Notes: generated from the letters alone by a model not told the origin. A DNA stretch of 33,186 bases from an uncultured Campylobacter sp. (GCF_905373215.1 NZ_CAJPRT010000017.1:1-33186), one strand, 5' to 3'; positions 24,164 through 33,105 are shown, numbered from the stretch's first letter. A program made the numbers and translations.

Positions 24164-24634
24164 ATGCTTACACATATCGACGAAAATAATATGCCTCGCA
24201 TGGTAGATGTCGGCGCCAAGGACGAGAGCGAGCGCGTAGCCACCGCGAGCGGCATCATACGAATGAGCGCGGAGGCGTTTGCCGCCGTTAAGCAAAACAC
24301 GGCCAAAAAAGGCCCCGTGCTTCAGACTGCCGTCGTTGCCGCGATAATGGGCGCCAAAAAGACGAGCGAATTAATACCAATGACTCATCCGCTTACGATT
24401 ACTTCGATTAAAACGGATATTGAGGAGCTTGCGAGCGAGTGCGCATTTAAGCTTTTCGTAACTGTAAAAATCACGGGCAAAACGGGCGTCGAGATGGAAG
24501 CGCTAACGGGCGTGAGCGTGGGGCTGCTGACGATTTACGATATGCTAAAAGCGATAGATAAGTCGATGCAGATCACCGACGTCGTGCTGCAGCGCAAAGA
24601 GGGGGGCAAGAGTGGCGCGTATATTAGGGGCTGA
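24164..24634 (+). CDS. moaC: Cyclic pyranopterin monophosphate synthase MoaC
   Basis: MoaC converts the MoaA product (3',8-cyclo-7,8-dihydro-GTP) to cPMP in molybdenum cofactor synthesis; the cofactor serves formate dehydrogenase, nitrate reductase and others in this group. The 156-residue product has the family landmarks MVDVGAKDESER near the N-terminus, KKTSELIPMTHPL with the active-site His, and GVEMEALTGVSVGLLTIYDM followed by LKAIDK with the catalytic Lys. Length is normal. CAAGGAA lies before the ATG. Its end overlaps the DUF493 gene by 23 bases. Confidence 0.96.
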   Translation: MLTHIDENNMPRMVDVGAKDESERVATASGIIRMSAEAFAAVKQNTAKKGPVLQTAVVAAIMGAKKTSELIPMTHPLTITSIKTDIEELASECAFKLFVTVKITGKTGVEMEALTGVSVGLLTIYDMLKAIDKSMQITDVVLQRKEGGKSGAYIRG

Positions 24635-24872
24635 AAAGCCAAAAATCGACTATCCGCTCTTTTGGGAATACAAAATCATCCTTGACGCAAGCACCCAAAA
24701 GCGCGAGCAGATCGATGAAATTTTAAAGGGCGAAAATTACAAAATAGACTTTTCGCGCTTTTCAAACGGCGGCAAATATATGAGCTTCAACGTAAGCGTT
24801 TTCGTTAAAGACGACTTGCATCGAAACGAAATTTTCGAGCGCTTAAAAGTCCACTTTAAATATGTATTGTGA
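24612..24872 (+). CDS. DUF493 (YbeD-like) family protein
   Basis: 86 residues of the small ACT-like-fold DUF493 family: IDYPLFWEYKIILDAS, then an alternating pattern ending in FNVSVFVKDDLHRNEIFERL and KVHFKYVL. Function is unknown; E. coli YbeD sits beside lipoate genes. The start is GTG at 24612 inside moaC, with a G-rich stretch upstream; the domain begins at about residue 11, so some N-terminal residues may not be needed. It is cotranscribed with moaC and the next gene. Confidence 0.85.
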   Translation: MARILGAEKPKIDYPLFWEYKIILDASTQKREQIDEILKGENYKIDFSRFSNGGKYMSFNVSVFVKDDLHRNEIFERLKVHFKYVL

Positions 24873-24883
24873 CAGGAGATGAA

Positions 24884-26143
24884 ATGAAAGAAGCAATAAT
24901 CAAAAAATTCGGCGTCGATCTCGCGCAAATTAGCGGCGAGGAGCTGGCGGCCTGCGTGCAAAATTTAGCTTTTGAACAGAGCTTGAAGGCTCTACGCGGG
25001 CTTAGTGAAGATGCCAAAAGCGCTAAAAGCACCGAGCTCATTTTAAGCTTTGCTGCCGAGCTTAGCGAAATAGGAGCTCTAAAGGACGCCTCCTCCGAAG
25101 CGCTAATCGAAGGGGTAAAAAAGGCGCTATGCGACGAGGACGAGCAGGGGCTTTACAAGCTCATCTACGACTACGACGATCTGCGCAAAAAGATCGCTTG
25201 TAAGCAAAAGGCGATTAAAACCCTTGTTTTGCGCAGCTACGACGATCTGGATACCGCGCTGCAAAACGCAAGCGAAACAGAGCTAAAAGAGCGCATAGGC
25301 TCGGCGCTACAGCGAGCGATCGCGAGCAAACTTCCGCTTGCGGACGTACTTAAAGAAGCAAGCGAACTGGCCTTCATAAGCGTGCTAGAAAGCGGAACCG
25401 ACATCGAGGATACCGCGCACGAGACGGCGAAAAACATCGCATTTTCGGCTATCGGCGACGGAGAATTTACGAAATTCCGCACAAAAGAAATTTCAAAAAT
25501 CATCATAAATCGCGCGATTTTCGTCGCAAATGAGAGCAAAAATACGGCCTCTGCGCTGATTAGAGGCGCGATTTTAGGCTGCTACGACGGCATAAACAAA
25601 GCCGCCGAAAGATACCGCGACGAGCTAAGTTTTTCGCCCGCGGACGATGCGCAGAGCCTAGGGGAGAAAAAGCTTCAAATTTCGCAGATGAGCGAGCTAT
25701 TTAGCGCGGTTTTAAGCGATGCGGTCGCAAGCTCGGAGGAGCCCGCTAAAAGCGAGATCGCCAAGATCGCCGATGAAGAATTCGGCGGCTATTTGGCTAA
25801 ATTTAGAAAAATTTCAACCGATCTTGCCGAGCAACTAAGCGCCAAAATCGGCGAGATCGAGCTTGGCGAGCGCGCAAAAAAGGCGAGCGCCAAAGCGCGC
25901 GAAATCACTCAAGAGCTAAGCCAAAAAAGCGCCAAAATCATCGAAAACCTCGATCTGGACGAGAAACTGGACGCAATCAAAAAAGAGCTTAGCGAGTTTG
26001 AAAAGAAGATGAGCCAAAAATTTGCCGAGCTAAAAAGCTCCGACGTCGCCAAAAACGTAAGCGAAAGGGCGCGCGAGATGAGCGCCAAGGCTTACGAGGC
26101 CGCAAAAGAAACGATCTCCAAACTAAAGTCCAAAAAGGACTAA
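24884..26143 (+). CDS. Alpha-helical/coiled-coil protein of unknown function
   Basis: 419 residues, almost all predictable as helix, rich in Ala, Glu and Lys, with no signal peptide or membrane segment. Residues about 300-419 carry heptad-like repeats (AKKASAKAREITQELSQKSA, FEKKMSQKFAELKSSD, SERAREMSAKAYEAAKETIS) resembling apolipoprotein-like amphipathic repeats. The middle has a globular-looking GAILGCYDGINKAAERYRDE. I recall similar hypothetical proteins in Campylobacter genomes (perhaps DUF6781) but am not sure. AGGAG five bases before ATG 24884 decides the start over an in-frame GTG at 24869. It lies 11 bases after the DUF493 gene, so the operon is moaC-DUF493-this gene. Confidence 0.75.
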   Translation: MKEAIIKKFGVDLAQISGEELAACVQNLAFEQSLKALRGLSEDAKSAKSTELILSFAAELSEIGALKDASSEALIEGVKKALCDEDEQGLYKLIYDYDDLRKKIACKQKAIKTLVLRSYDDLDTALQNASETELKERIGSALQRAIASKLPLADVLKEASELAFISVLESGTDIEDTAHETAKNIAFSAIGDGEFTKFRTKEISKIIINRAIFVANESKNTASALIRGAILGCYDGINKAAERYRDELSFSPADDAQSLGEKKLQISQMSELFSAVLSDAVASSEEPAKSEIAKIADEEFGGYLAKFRKISTDLAEQLSAKIGEIELGERAKKASAKAREITQELSQKSAKIIENLDLDEKLDAIKKELSEFEKKMSQKFAELKSSDVAKNVSERAREMSAKAYEAAKETISKLKSKKD

Positions 26144-27228
26144 AGGGGCGCCGCGGGCGCGAAATCCCTAGCGGCAAGTATGGCGCCCACGGCTTTACGT
26201 TGCATAATTTACTCGCTTGCCTTAAAGTCCGCACGCTCCAAATAATGGAGCTTTCGTTAGAGTTTGCGAGGCCCGCGCAGAATTCTTTATGCGCTTTAAT
26301 GGCACAACAGAATTCCGTGCCGATAAAGGATTTACTAATTTTGCGTAGCTAAATTTAGATGTGCGCTACAAAATTCCGTGCCGCCAAAAATCCTACGTCG
26401 ATGCGAGATTCTGTCCTATCCAAATCTTGCCGCAGTGATAAAATTCTAAGTGTAAGATTTTATAGCTGACGCGGCACATATAAAATTCCAAAGCCGGCGC
26501 GGAATTTTAAGCTTGAAATTTCATCGCGTAGATTTGCGTAGCCGAATTTTAAAATTCTAAACGCGTAAAATTAAAATTCTACCCAAAATGATACGGCGCG
26601 GTTTGCAGTTTGAAATTTTATCCTGTCGCGCACAAATGGAATTCCGCGAGATAAAATTCTACGAAAAGACGTCTGTGGCGTTTGACATTTCTGCGATCAT
26701 TTCAATTCCCACAACGAAATTTCATTGCAGCGCAAGATGCAATGTGAAGGAATACCGCTAAGCTAACAATTAGAATTTTGCGTTGCAAAGATTAGCGCGG
26801 CTCATCTCAAATCATAGCGACATCCGAGCCCATTTTATCGTGCGACTTGATTGTGCAAATTTGAAATTGCTCCTATCCGCCCAAACTGAGCGCTTAGTGC
26901 AAATAAAATTCCGCTGGATTTATCGTAGCCTACGCTGCGTAAGTTTAAAATTGCGATCTCGCCATCCTGCTCTATTTAGGCGCAGAGGCGCCGTGTTTAT
27001 ACAGCACCGCGCTTGGATTAAAACTCGTTGTTTTCACACAGCAATGCCACGTTTATGCCACGATAAAATTCTGCGAAATCTCCGCTAAATTTTATCGCTA
27101 AATCACAAAGCCCAATCCTATTTTAAAGGCGACGGGCGTCCTTAAATTTCACGGTAAATTCCAAATAGATCGCGCCTGCAAAATCCGGCAATCTAAAATA
27201 AAATTCTAAAAATTTAACCAAATTTCGC
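26144..27228. repeat. Long gene-free spacer dense in RAATTY hexamers
   Basis: About 1.1 kb with no credible gene; a 101-codon frame at 26783-27088 lacks a ribosome site and family features. By eye I count about 26 RAATTY hexamers (AAATTT, AAATTC, GAATTT, GAATTC) up to the next gene, where one or two would be expected by chance. Many sit in ATAAAATTCTA or GGAATTCCG-like contexts. It includes the 14-bp palindrome GAATTTTAAAATTC at 26544-26557, which recurs at 30376-30389. Confidence 0.6.
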
Positions 27229-27234
27229 TAAAAT
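27229..27234 (+). promoter_or_regulatory. -10 box (TAAAAT) of the M48 protease gene
   Basis: TTCGCTAAAATCGCC, 26 bases before the ATG; AAGGAG follows as ribosome site. Confidence 0.5.
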
Positions 27235-27259
27235 CGCCGCAAAATTTTAAGGAGAAAAG

Positions 27260-28069
27260 ATGAAAAAAATAGCTCTTTTAATATCCTTTGCTGCGATGAT
27301 GATTTTTAGCGGCTGCGCGAGCACCACGCAAGGCGGCGCCGTAGGCATCGACCGCTCGCAATTCATCACCGTAAGCGAAGCTGAAATGGATCAAAGTGCC
27401 GCGCTTGCCTACAGGCAGATTACCGCCCAAGCAAACGCCAAGCACGTCCTAAATACCGATAAAAAGCTAACTGATCGCGTTAGAGGCATCTCGAAGCGCC
27501 TAATCGCTCAAGTCGGCGCATTTCGCAAAGACGCACTGAAATGGAACTGGCAGGTAAACGTCATCAACGATCCTACGATCAATGCTTGGTGTATGCCTGG
27601 CGGTCGCATCGTCGTATATACGGGCATCATCGAAAAGCTTAAGCTTACCGATGCCGAGCTGGCTGCTATTTTGGGACACGAGATGTCGCACGCATTGCGC
27701 GAACACAGTCGCGAGCGAGCCTCGACTGAACAGATGAAAGATGTCGGTATCGCCGTAGCAAGCTCTGCAGCGGGGCTTGGAGATCTGGGCTCAGCAGCTT
27801 TGAACATGGCGGCGCAGTACACATTCACGCTGCCGTTTTCGCGCACGCATGAGACGGAGGCCGATCTGATGGGCGTTGAGCTGATGGCGCGCGCAGGATA
27901 CGATCCGCGAGCGGCGATAAACGTCTGGGAGAAGATGAATAAGCTAAATGAGAGCCATCCGCTTAAATTTATGTCCACGCACCCTTCAAACGACGATCGT
28001 ATCGCCGATCTGAAAGAGGTGATGCCGAAAGTCTTGCCGCTTTATGAGGCTGCCACAAGAAATAGATAG
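27260..28069 (+). CDS. M48-family zinc metalloprotease lipoprotein
   Basis: 269 residues, secreted as a lipoprotein (lipobox IFSGC, Cys19). The peptidase M48 domain carries the zinc motif HEMSH (140-144) and the downstream ligand Glu in HETEADLMGVELM. MPGGRIVVYTGII is the usual preceding strand. Relatives such as E. coli LoiP, YcaL and BepA degrade or help assemble outer-membrane proteins in the periplasm, and that is the likely role. AAGGAG precedes the ATG. It is monocistronic, flanked by RAATTY-rich spacers on both sides. Confidence 0.92.
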   Translation: MKKIALLISFAAMMIFSGCASTTQGGAVGIDRSQFITVSEAEMDQSAALAYRQITAQANAKHVLNTDKKLTDRVRGISKRLIAQVGAFRKDALKWNWQVNVINDPTINAWCMPGGRIVVYTGIIEKLKLTDAELAAILGHEMSHALREHSRERASTEQMKDVGIAVASSAAGLGDLGSAALNMAAQYTFTLPFSRTHETEADLMGVELMARAGYDPRAAINVWEKMNKLNESHPLKFMSTHPSNDDRIADLKEVMPKVLPLYEAATRNR

Positions 28070-28683
28070 TCTTGCGATTTAAAATTTCGCAAGAGTTTGC
28101 GCGCTGAGGTTTTTTTAAGTAGCAGGTTTTATCGTTGCATTTAAATTTCTTAATGGGCTTGCGCGCGGCGCTAGGATTATCCGCCGCCGCGCTAGAGCTC
28201 TATCGCGATAAAATCTCGCCGCGACAAAGGCCTGCCGCAGCGCGAAATTTTAAATTACCGCAAAATTCCATTAACACGCGCGATAAACATAATCCGCGCC
28301 GAGACAAAATTTCATTTTAAAATGCAAGTGCTGGGCGAAATTCCGTCGCATAGAAAGCCGAAACATCCGTCGCTACAGAATTCTACGGCGCGAAATTTTA
28401 CGATTTTAAGCGCGACGAAATTTGGAGTAAAATTTTGCCCCTTCGGGCGCAGATAGAATTTCGCTATGGTCGTATGCAAACAAAATTTTACAACCGCAGT
28501 CAGGTATGAAAATAAAATTTATTCGGCTGGGCAGCAGATTTTAACGCCATTTGTACGACGGTAAGTTTCGCGCAGGCAGATGAAATTTTACGCGATAATA
28601 GAAGCAAAATTTCAACTCCGTAAAATTCTACGAGCGGGCGCGAGGCATTTTCCATATCTTTTGGATTTTAAAGCGTTTTTAGA
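28070..28683. repeat. Gene-free spacer dense in RAATTY hexamers
   Basis: About 610 bases; a 61-codon frame at 28135-28320 is judged spurious. I count about 17 RAATTY hexamers by eye between the flanking genes. No terminator with a T-run was found after the M48 gene. Confidence 0.55.
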
Positions 28684-28689
28684 TATAAT
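28684..28689 (+). promoter_or_regulatory. -10 box (TATAAT) of the CNNM/CorC gene
   Basis: TTAGATATAATCAT, 38 bases before the TTG start; AAAGGAT is the ribosome site. Confidence 0.55.
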
Positions 28690-28727
28690 CATAAATATTT
28701 ATTTTTAAATTTCAAAGGATAAAAAAT

Positions 28728-30065
28728 TTGGACACGGACAGTTCGGTTTTAATGTTAGTTTTAGCTTTTGTATTCATCTTTATGAATGCTTTTTTTGTTC
28801 TTTCGGAATTCTCAATCGTCAAAGTAAGAAAGTCTCGCCTCGAAGAGCTTATCAAAGATAAAATTCCAAACGCAAAGCTCGCTTTTAAAATTTCAAACTC
28901 CCTTGACACCTACCTCAGCGCCACACAGCTAGGCATTACGATAAGCTCGCTCGCCCTCGGCTGGATCGGTGAGCCCGCGGTATCGAGACTGATCGAGCTG
29001 CCGCTAAGATCCATCGGCATAGGCGGCGGAGCAGCGGCACATACGATCGCCTTCGTCATATCTTTTACGCTCGTTACGCTATTTCACGTCGTGCTCGGCG
29101 AGCTAGTGCCAAAATCCATCGCTATTGCCAAAACCGAGAAGATCGTGCTTTTCATCTCCAGGCCGCTTCATATTTTTTGGATTATGTTTTTTCCGATCAT
29201 AAAGGCATTTGACTTCATCGCCGCCGTCTCGCTTAAAATCATAGGTGTAAAGCCCGCCAAAGAGAGCGAGCTCGCGCTTTCTGACGAGGAGATCAAAATC
29301 ATCGCGAGCGAGAGCCTAAAAGGCGGTGTACTCGATAGCCTAGAGACAGAGATCATCAAAAATGCCGTCGATTTTAGCGACACAGTCGCCAAAGAGATAA
29401 TGACACCGAGGCGCGATCTAGTTTGCCTAAATAAGCAAAAAAGCTACGACGAAAACTATGCAACCGTATTGCAGTCGAAATTTACGCGCTTCCCGTATAT
29501 CGACGGCAGCAAAGACAACGTCCTAGGCCTCATCCATATCCGCGATATCATCCAACAAAAGGGAGATAAAAGCTTCGATAAAATTGTGCGCAAACTCATC
29601 ATCGTGCCTGAAAACAGCCCAATCTCTAAAATTTTACCTATGATGAATAAGCAGCGCATTTTTGCCGCGCTCGTCATCGACGAATACGGCGGCACTGCGG
29701 GATTTTTGACGATGGAAGACATCATAGAAGAAATTTTTGGCGACATCAACGATGAACACGACGCGAATGCGCAAAATTTCAAACGTATCGACGAGAATAC
29801 CTTTGAGTTTAGAGGCCGCTTCGAGATCGAAGGCGTCGAGGAGGTGATGGGCATCGACTTTGATGAGGAGACCGAACAGCTAACGATCGGCGGCTACGTC
29901 TTTAATCTCTTCGGCAGCCTACCTGAAATCGGCGATAAAATAAGCGATGAAAACTGCGACTATGAAGTGCTGCGAATGGATGGCACAAGAGTTTCGCTCG
30001 TAAAAGCGATCAAAAAAGCAGTCGCGCAGCCGCAAGAAAATGAAGAAGCTGAGAAAAATAACTAA
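28728..30065 (+). CDS. CNNM/CorC (HlyC)-type membrane protein with DUF21 and CBS domains
   Basis: 445 residues: a DUF21/CNNM membrane domain (about 1-190, with LSEFSIVKVRKSRLEEL and LSATQLGITISSLALGWIGE), a CBS pair (about 215-340, with VAKEIMTPRRDLVCL and VIDEYGGTAGFLTMEDIIEE), and a C-terminal CorC_HlyC domain (about 355-430). Such proteins are linked to magnesium or cobalt export and were named after hemolysin genes; no hemolysis is implied. The start is TTG at 28728, eight bases after AAAGGAT; an in-frame ATG at 28752 would cut into the first membrane helix. It is monocistronic. Confidence 0.92.
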   Translation: MDTDSSVLMLVLAFVFIFMNAFFVLSEFSIVKVRKSRLEELIKDKIPNAKLAFKISNSLDTYLSATQLGITISSLALGWIGEPAVSRLIELPLRSIGIGGGAAAHTIAFVISFTLVTLFHVVLGELVPKSIAIAKTEKIVLFISRPLHIFWIMFFPIIKAFDFIAAVSLKIIGVKPAKESELALSDEEIKIIASESLKGGVLDSLETEIIKNAVDFSDTVAKEIMTPRRDLVCLNKQKSYDENYATVLQSKFTRFPYIDGSKDNVLGLIHIRDIIQQKGDKSFDKIVRKLIIVPENSPISKILPMMNKQRIFAALVIDEYGGTAGFLTMEDIIEEIFGDINDEHDANAQNFKRIDENTFEFRGRFEIEGVEEVMGIDFDEETEQLTIGGYVFNLFGSLPEIGDKISDENCDYEVLRMDGTRVSLVKAIKKAVAQPQENEEAEKNN

Positions 30066-30712
30066 GCCAAAGTGCGGGTTAATAAATTTCACTCTGCAAT
30101 GCTGCGTGCCGGAAATTTCAAACATGCTGCCGCTTGCGACGCTCTCAATTCCCATCTAGGGTAAAAATTTATTCACCGCTCCCGCATAGATGCCCTAATA
30201 GCGGGCGCAGGAATGCCACTCGCCTTGTAGAGCGCCATAAAAGTGCTATTTATAAGCGCGCTGCAAACGAAATGTGAAATTCTACCGCGAAAATTCTGCC
30301 AGAGCGACGCTAAATAGAATTTCTTGATGAGCCTATTTTTAAATTTTGCGAGATCGTAGATTTTAAAATTTCGCGGAATTTTAAAATTCTAATTGATCTA
30401 AATTTCTCGCCTAACTTAAATAGCAAGCCCCGCCGCAAGCCCAGACCAAGCGAATTTTAAAGCCTAAGTCTAAGCGCAAAATTCCGCGAAGAAATTCTAA
30501 AATTATTAAAGATAAAATTTTGCCGCGCAGTATCGCAGAATTAACTCTATCGATTTTGATCGTAAAATTCCGCCAATCTTGCTTTAAAACTTCGCGATTT
30601 TAAATTCTAAAAATTCCTAAGTAATCAAGTCGGCATGCCTTAAAATTCCGCATAAATAAATCTTAAATTCCTTTTTGCTACCATAACGAAAATTTTTCGC
30701 ACGGATGGCTTT
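30066..30712. repeat. Gene-free spacer dense in RAATTY hexamers
   Basis: About 650 bases, no gene. By eye about 21 RAATTY hexamers, the densest spacer here, including the palindrome GAATTTTAAAATTC at 30376-30389. No clear terminator or promoter box was found. Confidence 0.6.
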
Positions 30713-32026
30713 ATGACAAAACACAAATTCTCATCGCGTTGGGCTTTTATCATCGCCTGCGTGGGCTCTGCTGTAGGTATGGCAAATGTCTGGGGCTTCC
30801 CTTATAAACTCGGCACGAACGGCGGTGGCGCATTTTTGCTAATTTACATTTTTTTCGTAGCGCTGTTTTCATACGTAGGCCTAAGCGCCGAATACGCGAT
30901 CGGTCGCCGCGCCAAAACAGGCACGCTGGGCTCATACGAATACGCGTGGAAAAGCCGCGGACTTGGCGCTATCGGTAAGGTTATTGGCTGGCTACCGCTT
31001 GCCGGTTCGATGTGTATCGCAGTGGGCTATGCCGTCATCATCGCCTACGTTCTAAAAGCACTAGTCCAAGCCATAAACGGCTCGCTAATGAGCGAAAATA
31101 CCGATACGTGGTTTAACTCTTTTGCCCTGACGCCCTACTCCGTGGTGCCCTATCACTGCATAATCGTTGCAGGCACGTTGCTGACGCTATTTTTCGGCGC
31201 CAAAAGCATCGAAAAAACGAATAAAATTATGATGCCGCTATTTTTCGTGCTATTTGCAATTTTAGCAATTAGGGTCGCGACGCTGCAAGGCGCTGCGGGC
31301 GGATATGCCTTTCTTTTCGGCGCTGATTTTACTAAGCTAGCAGATCCGATGGTTTGGATTTCTGCGATGGGACAGGCATTTTTCTCGCTATCGATTACGG
31401 GCTCAGGTATGATCGTCTATGGCGCGTATCTATCCAAGGACGAAGACGTCGTATCTGCGGCGAAAAATACCGCGTTATTTGACACGCTAGCCGCGATGGT
31501 AGCTGCGCTAGTGATGATCCCTGCAGTATTTGCTTACGGAATGGATCCTGCGGCGGGTCCTAAGCTACTTTTCGTAACTCTGCCTAAAATTTTGCAAGAT
31601 ATGGCAGGTGGTAGAATTTTTGCAGTGATTTTATTTACCGCCGTGATTTTTGGTGGAATTTCATCGCTTCAAAATATGTTCGAAGTAGTCGCTGAATCGC
31701 TAATGCATAAGTTTCCAAGGCTAAGCCGCTCCTTCACGCTTGCGCTATTGTGCGCGATCTGCCTTGGTGCGGGCCTTGGTATGGAAGCGATAAGCTCATG
31801 GGGTCCGTGGATGGATTTCGTATCGATTTATATCATTCCGATCGGAGCGGTAATCGGAGCGATATCGTGGTTTTGGGTAATTAAACGGAATGAAATTTTA
31901 GATGAGATCAATCTAGGCGCAGATAGGGCTCGCGGCAAGCTCTGGTATGATATCGGGCGCTTTGTCTATGTCCCGCTGGCGCTACTTTTATGCATAATCG
32001 CGCTTAGTATGCATATTTCGTTTTAA
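30713..32026 (+). CDS. NSS/SNF-family sodium-dependent transporter
   Basis: 437 residues with about 11 membrane helices of the LeuT-fold neurotransmitter:sodium symporter family, probably an amino-acid importer. The first helix carries the Na+ and substrate-site segment GSAVGMANVWGFPYKLGTNG followed by GGAF. SLSITGSGMIVYGAYLSKDE is the TM6 unwound region, and GGISSLQNMFEVVAES is the TM8 region. Bacterial members of this length often have 11 rather than 12 helices. Substrate (Trp, Tyr, Leu or similar) cannot be read from the sequence. The start ATG 30713 gives MTKHKFSSRWAFI, the standard N-terminus. Confidence 0.92.
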   Translation: MTKHKFSSRWAFIIACVGSAVGMANVWGFPYKLGTNGGGAFLLIYIFFVALFSYVGLSAEYAIGRRAKTGTLGSYEYAWKSRGLGAIGKVIGWLPLAGSMCIAVGYAVIIAYVLKALVQAINGSLMSENTDTWFNSFALTPYSVVPYHCIIVAGTLLTLFFGAKSIEKTNKIMMPLFFVLFAILAIRVATLQGAAGGYAFLFGADFTKLADPMVWISAMGQAFFSLSITGSGMIVYGAYLSKDEDVVSAAKNTALFDTLAAMVAALVMIPAVFAYGMDPAAGPKLLFVTLPKILQDMAGGRIFAVILFTAVIFGGISSLQNMFEVVAESLMHKFPRLSRSFTLALLCAICLGAGLGMEAISSWGPWMDFVSIYIIPIGAVIGAISWFWVIKRNEILDEINLGADRARGKLWYDIGRFVYVPLALLLCIIALSMHISF

Positions 32027-32100
32027 ATTAAAATCTTGCTAGATTTAGAATTAATAGTGTTCTATCGTAATGGAATTTTAGCAAAGCACATTTATAAATC

Positions 32101-32135
32101 ATTGCATTATCCATATAAATAATGTATAATGCAAT
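32101..32135 (+). promoter_or_regulatory. Inverted-repeat operator with embedded -10 box of the toxin-antitoxin operon
   Basis: ATTGCATTAT (32101-32110) and ATAATGCAAT (32126-32135) are exact reverse complements with a 15-base spacer, and TATAAT at 32125-32130 overlaps the right arm. This is what an autoregulated RelB-type operon would show: antitoxin bound here would block RNA polymerase. AAAAAGGAG follows at 32137-32145, just before the ATG. Confidence 0.7.
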
Positions 32136-32150
32136 CAAAAAGGAGACAAT

Positions 32151-32414
32151 ATGACGCGATCTATAAACGTAAATTTTAGAATGGATGCCGAGCTTAAAAA
32201 AGGGTTGGAGGAAGTATGCTCTGAAATGGGGCTAAATTTAACTACTGCTTTTACAATATTTGCTAAAAAAGTATTGCAAGAACGCAAAATTCCTTTCGAG
32301 TTGACGGCAGATCCCTTTTACAGCCACGAAAATTTATCTCATCTTAAGCGCTCTTTTGACGAATTAAAGGAAAATAGCGGGATTGAGCACGATTTGTTAG
32401 AAGCGGATCAATGA
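32151..32414 (+). CDS. RelB/DinJ-family antitoxin
   Basis: 87 residues. The N-terminus, SINVNFRMDAELKKGLEEVC, is a ribbon-helix-helix DNA-binding unit, followed by SEMGLNLTTAFTIFAKKVLQ and the IPFELTADPF segment typical of RelB/DinJ. The acidic C-terminus (about 60-87) would wrap and neutralise the toxin. Its stop overlaps the toxin ATG (ATGA), the usual coupled arrangement. An inverted repeat covers its promoter. It appears intact although the toxin gene is interrupted. Base use is AT-rich, in keeping with mobile toxin-antitoxin modules. Confidence 0.9.
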   Translation: MTRSINVNFRMDAELKKGLEEVCSEMGLNLTTAFTIFAKKVLQERKIPFELTADPFYSHENLSHLKRSFDELKENSGIEHDLLEADQ

Positions 32415-32674
32415 AAAAAATCTGGTCGCAAGAAGCTTGGAAGGATTATCTGTATTGACAGGAAAATGATAAAAATATCCTAAAGCGCATAAATAAGTTA
32501 ATCCTAGATATAGAGCGTAACGGCTACGATTGTATAGGCAAACCCGAAGCGCTAAAGGGCAATTTGTCGGGGCTTTATAGCGTTAGAATAGATGGAAAAA
32601 ATCGACTCGTATTTAGAATATCTAATGGCGCCATAGAAATAGCTCAGTGTAAAACTCACTATGGAGATAAGTAA
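32411..32674 (+). pseudogene. yoeB: YoeB-type toxin gene interrupted by UGA at conserved Trp16
   Basis: Read through, the frame gives an 87-codon RelE/YoeB-family ribosome-dependent mRNA endonuclease. It starts MKKIWSQEAWKDYLY, then TGA at 32456-32458 where YoeB has Trp16 (E. coli: DYLYWQ), then QENDKNILKRINKLI. The catalytic residues are kept: Glu in KPEAL, Arg in KNRLVF, and the C-terminal His-Tyr in CKTHYGDK. TGA differs from TGG by one base, so this is a nonsense mutation or, less likely, a leaky codon (UGA followed by C). No internal start with a ribosome site would restore a full catalytic core. The antitoxin upstream is intact. Confidence 0.88.
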
Positions 32675-32785
32675 AATACGCACAAAAGCATCAATATCAA
32701 AGCGGTAGTATTTGTCCCAAAATAAAAACTTTCACACCCAAAAAAGGCGTGGAATTTTAAAATTTTATCTTATTTTATGGCTTAA

Positions 32786-33105
32786 AATTTTGAAATTCAG
32801 TCTAGATTTAAAGCAGTAAATTTTAAAATTTTACCTTGGCTGCTAAAAAGAAATTTCGTCGTTAAATTTAACAATAGAAATTACTTTTTAATAAATGCCG
32901 TATCTGCAAAAGAGTATTATGAGCTGCTGCAATATTTCAAGGGCTAAACGTAAAAATAGAAGATCGGACCGACTTTATACCGCAGGCTCAAAACAACGAC
33001 TATTTCACCGATAAAAATGAAATTTACAGCGACGATTTTAGCGATACGCAAATTCCGAAGAAAAATTTTAAATGGAGACTTAGGCGGTTTTTTAGTTTGG
33101 ATTGA
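32786..33105 (+). pseudogene. Frameshifted 3' remnant of an unrecognised gene
   Basis: Two frames join end to end. The first (open from 32786, no start codon) ends FVVKFNNRNYFLINAV then SAKEYYELLQYFKG and a stop at 32945-32947. Shifted by one base near 32941, the second continues GLNVKIEDRTDFIPQ to NFKWRLRRFFSLD and TGA at 33103-33105. The composition and polar pattern look like real coding sequence, not chance. There is no start or ribosome site, so it is a decayed C-terminal part. The family is not recognised. Confidence 0.45.

Noticed and set aside
26783..27088. 101-codon plus-strand frame
   Set aside because: No ribosome site, basic and Cys-scattered product, inside the RAATTY-rich spacer.
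28135..28320. 61-codon plus-strand frame after the M48 gene
   Set aside because: No ribosome site; low-complexity Ala/Arg start and RAATTY-derived end.
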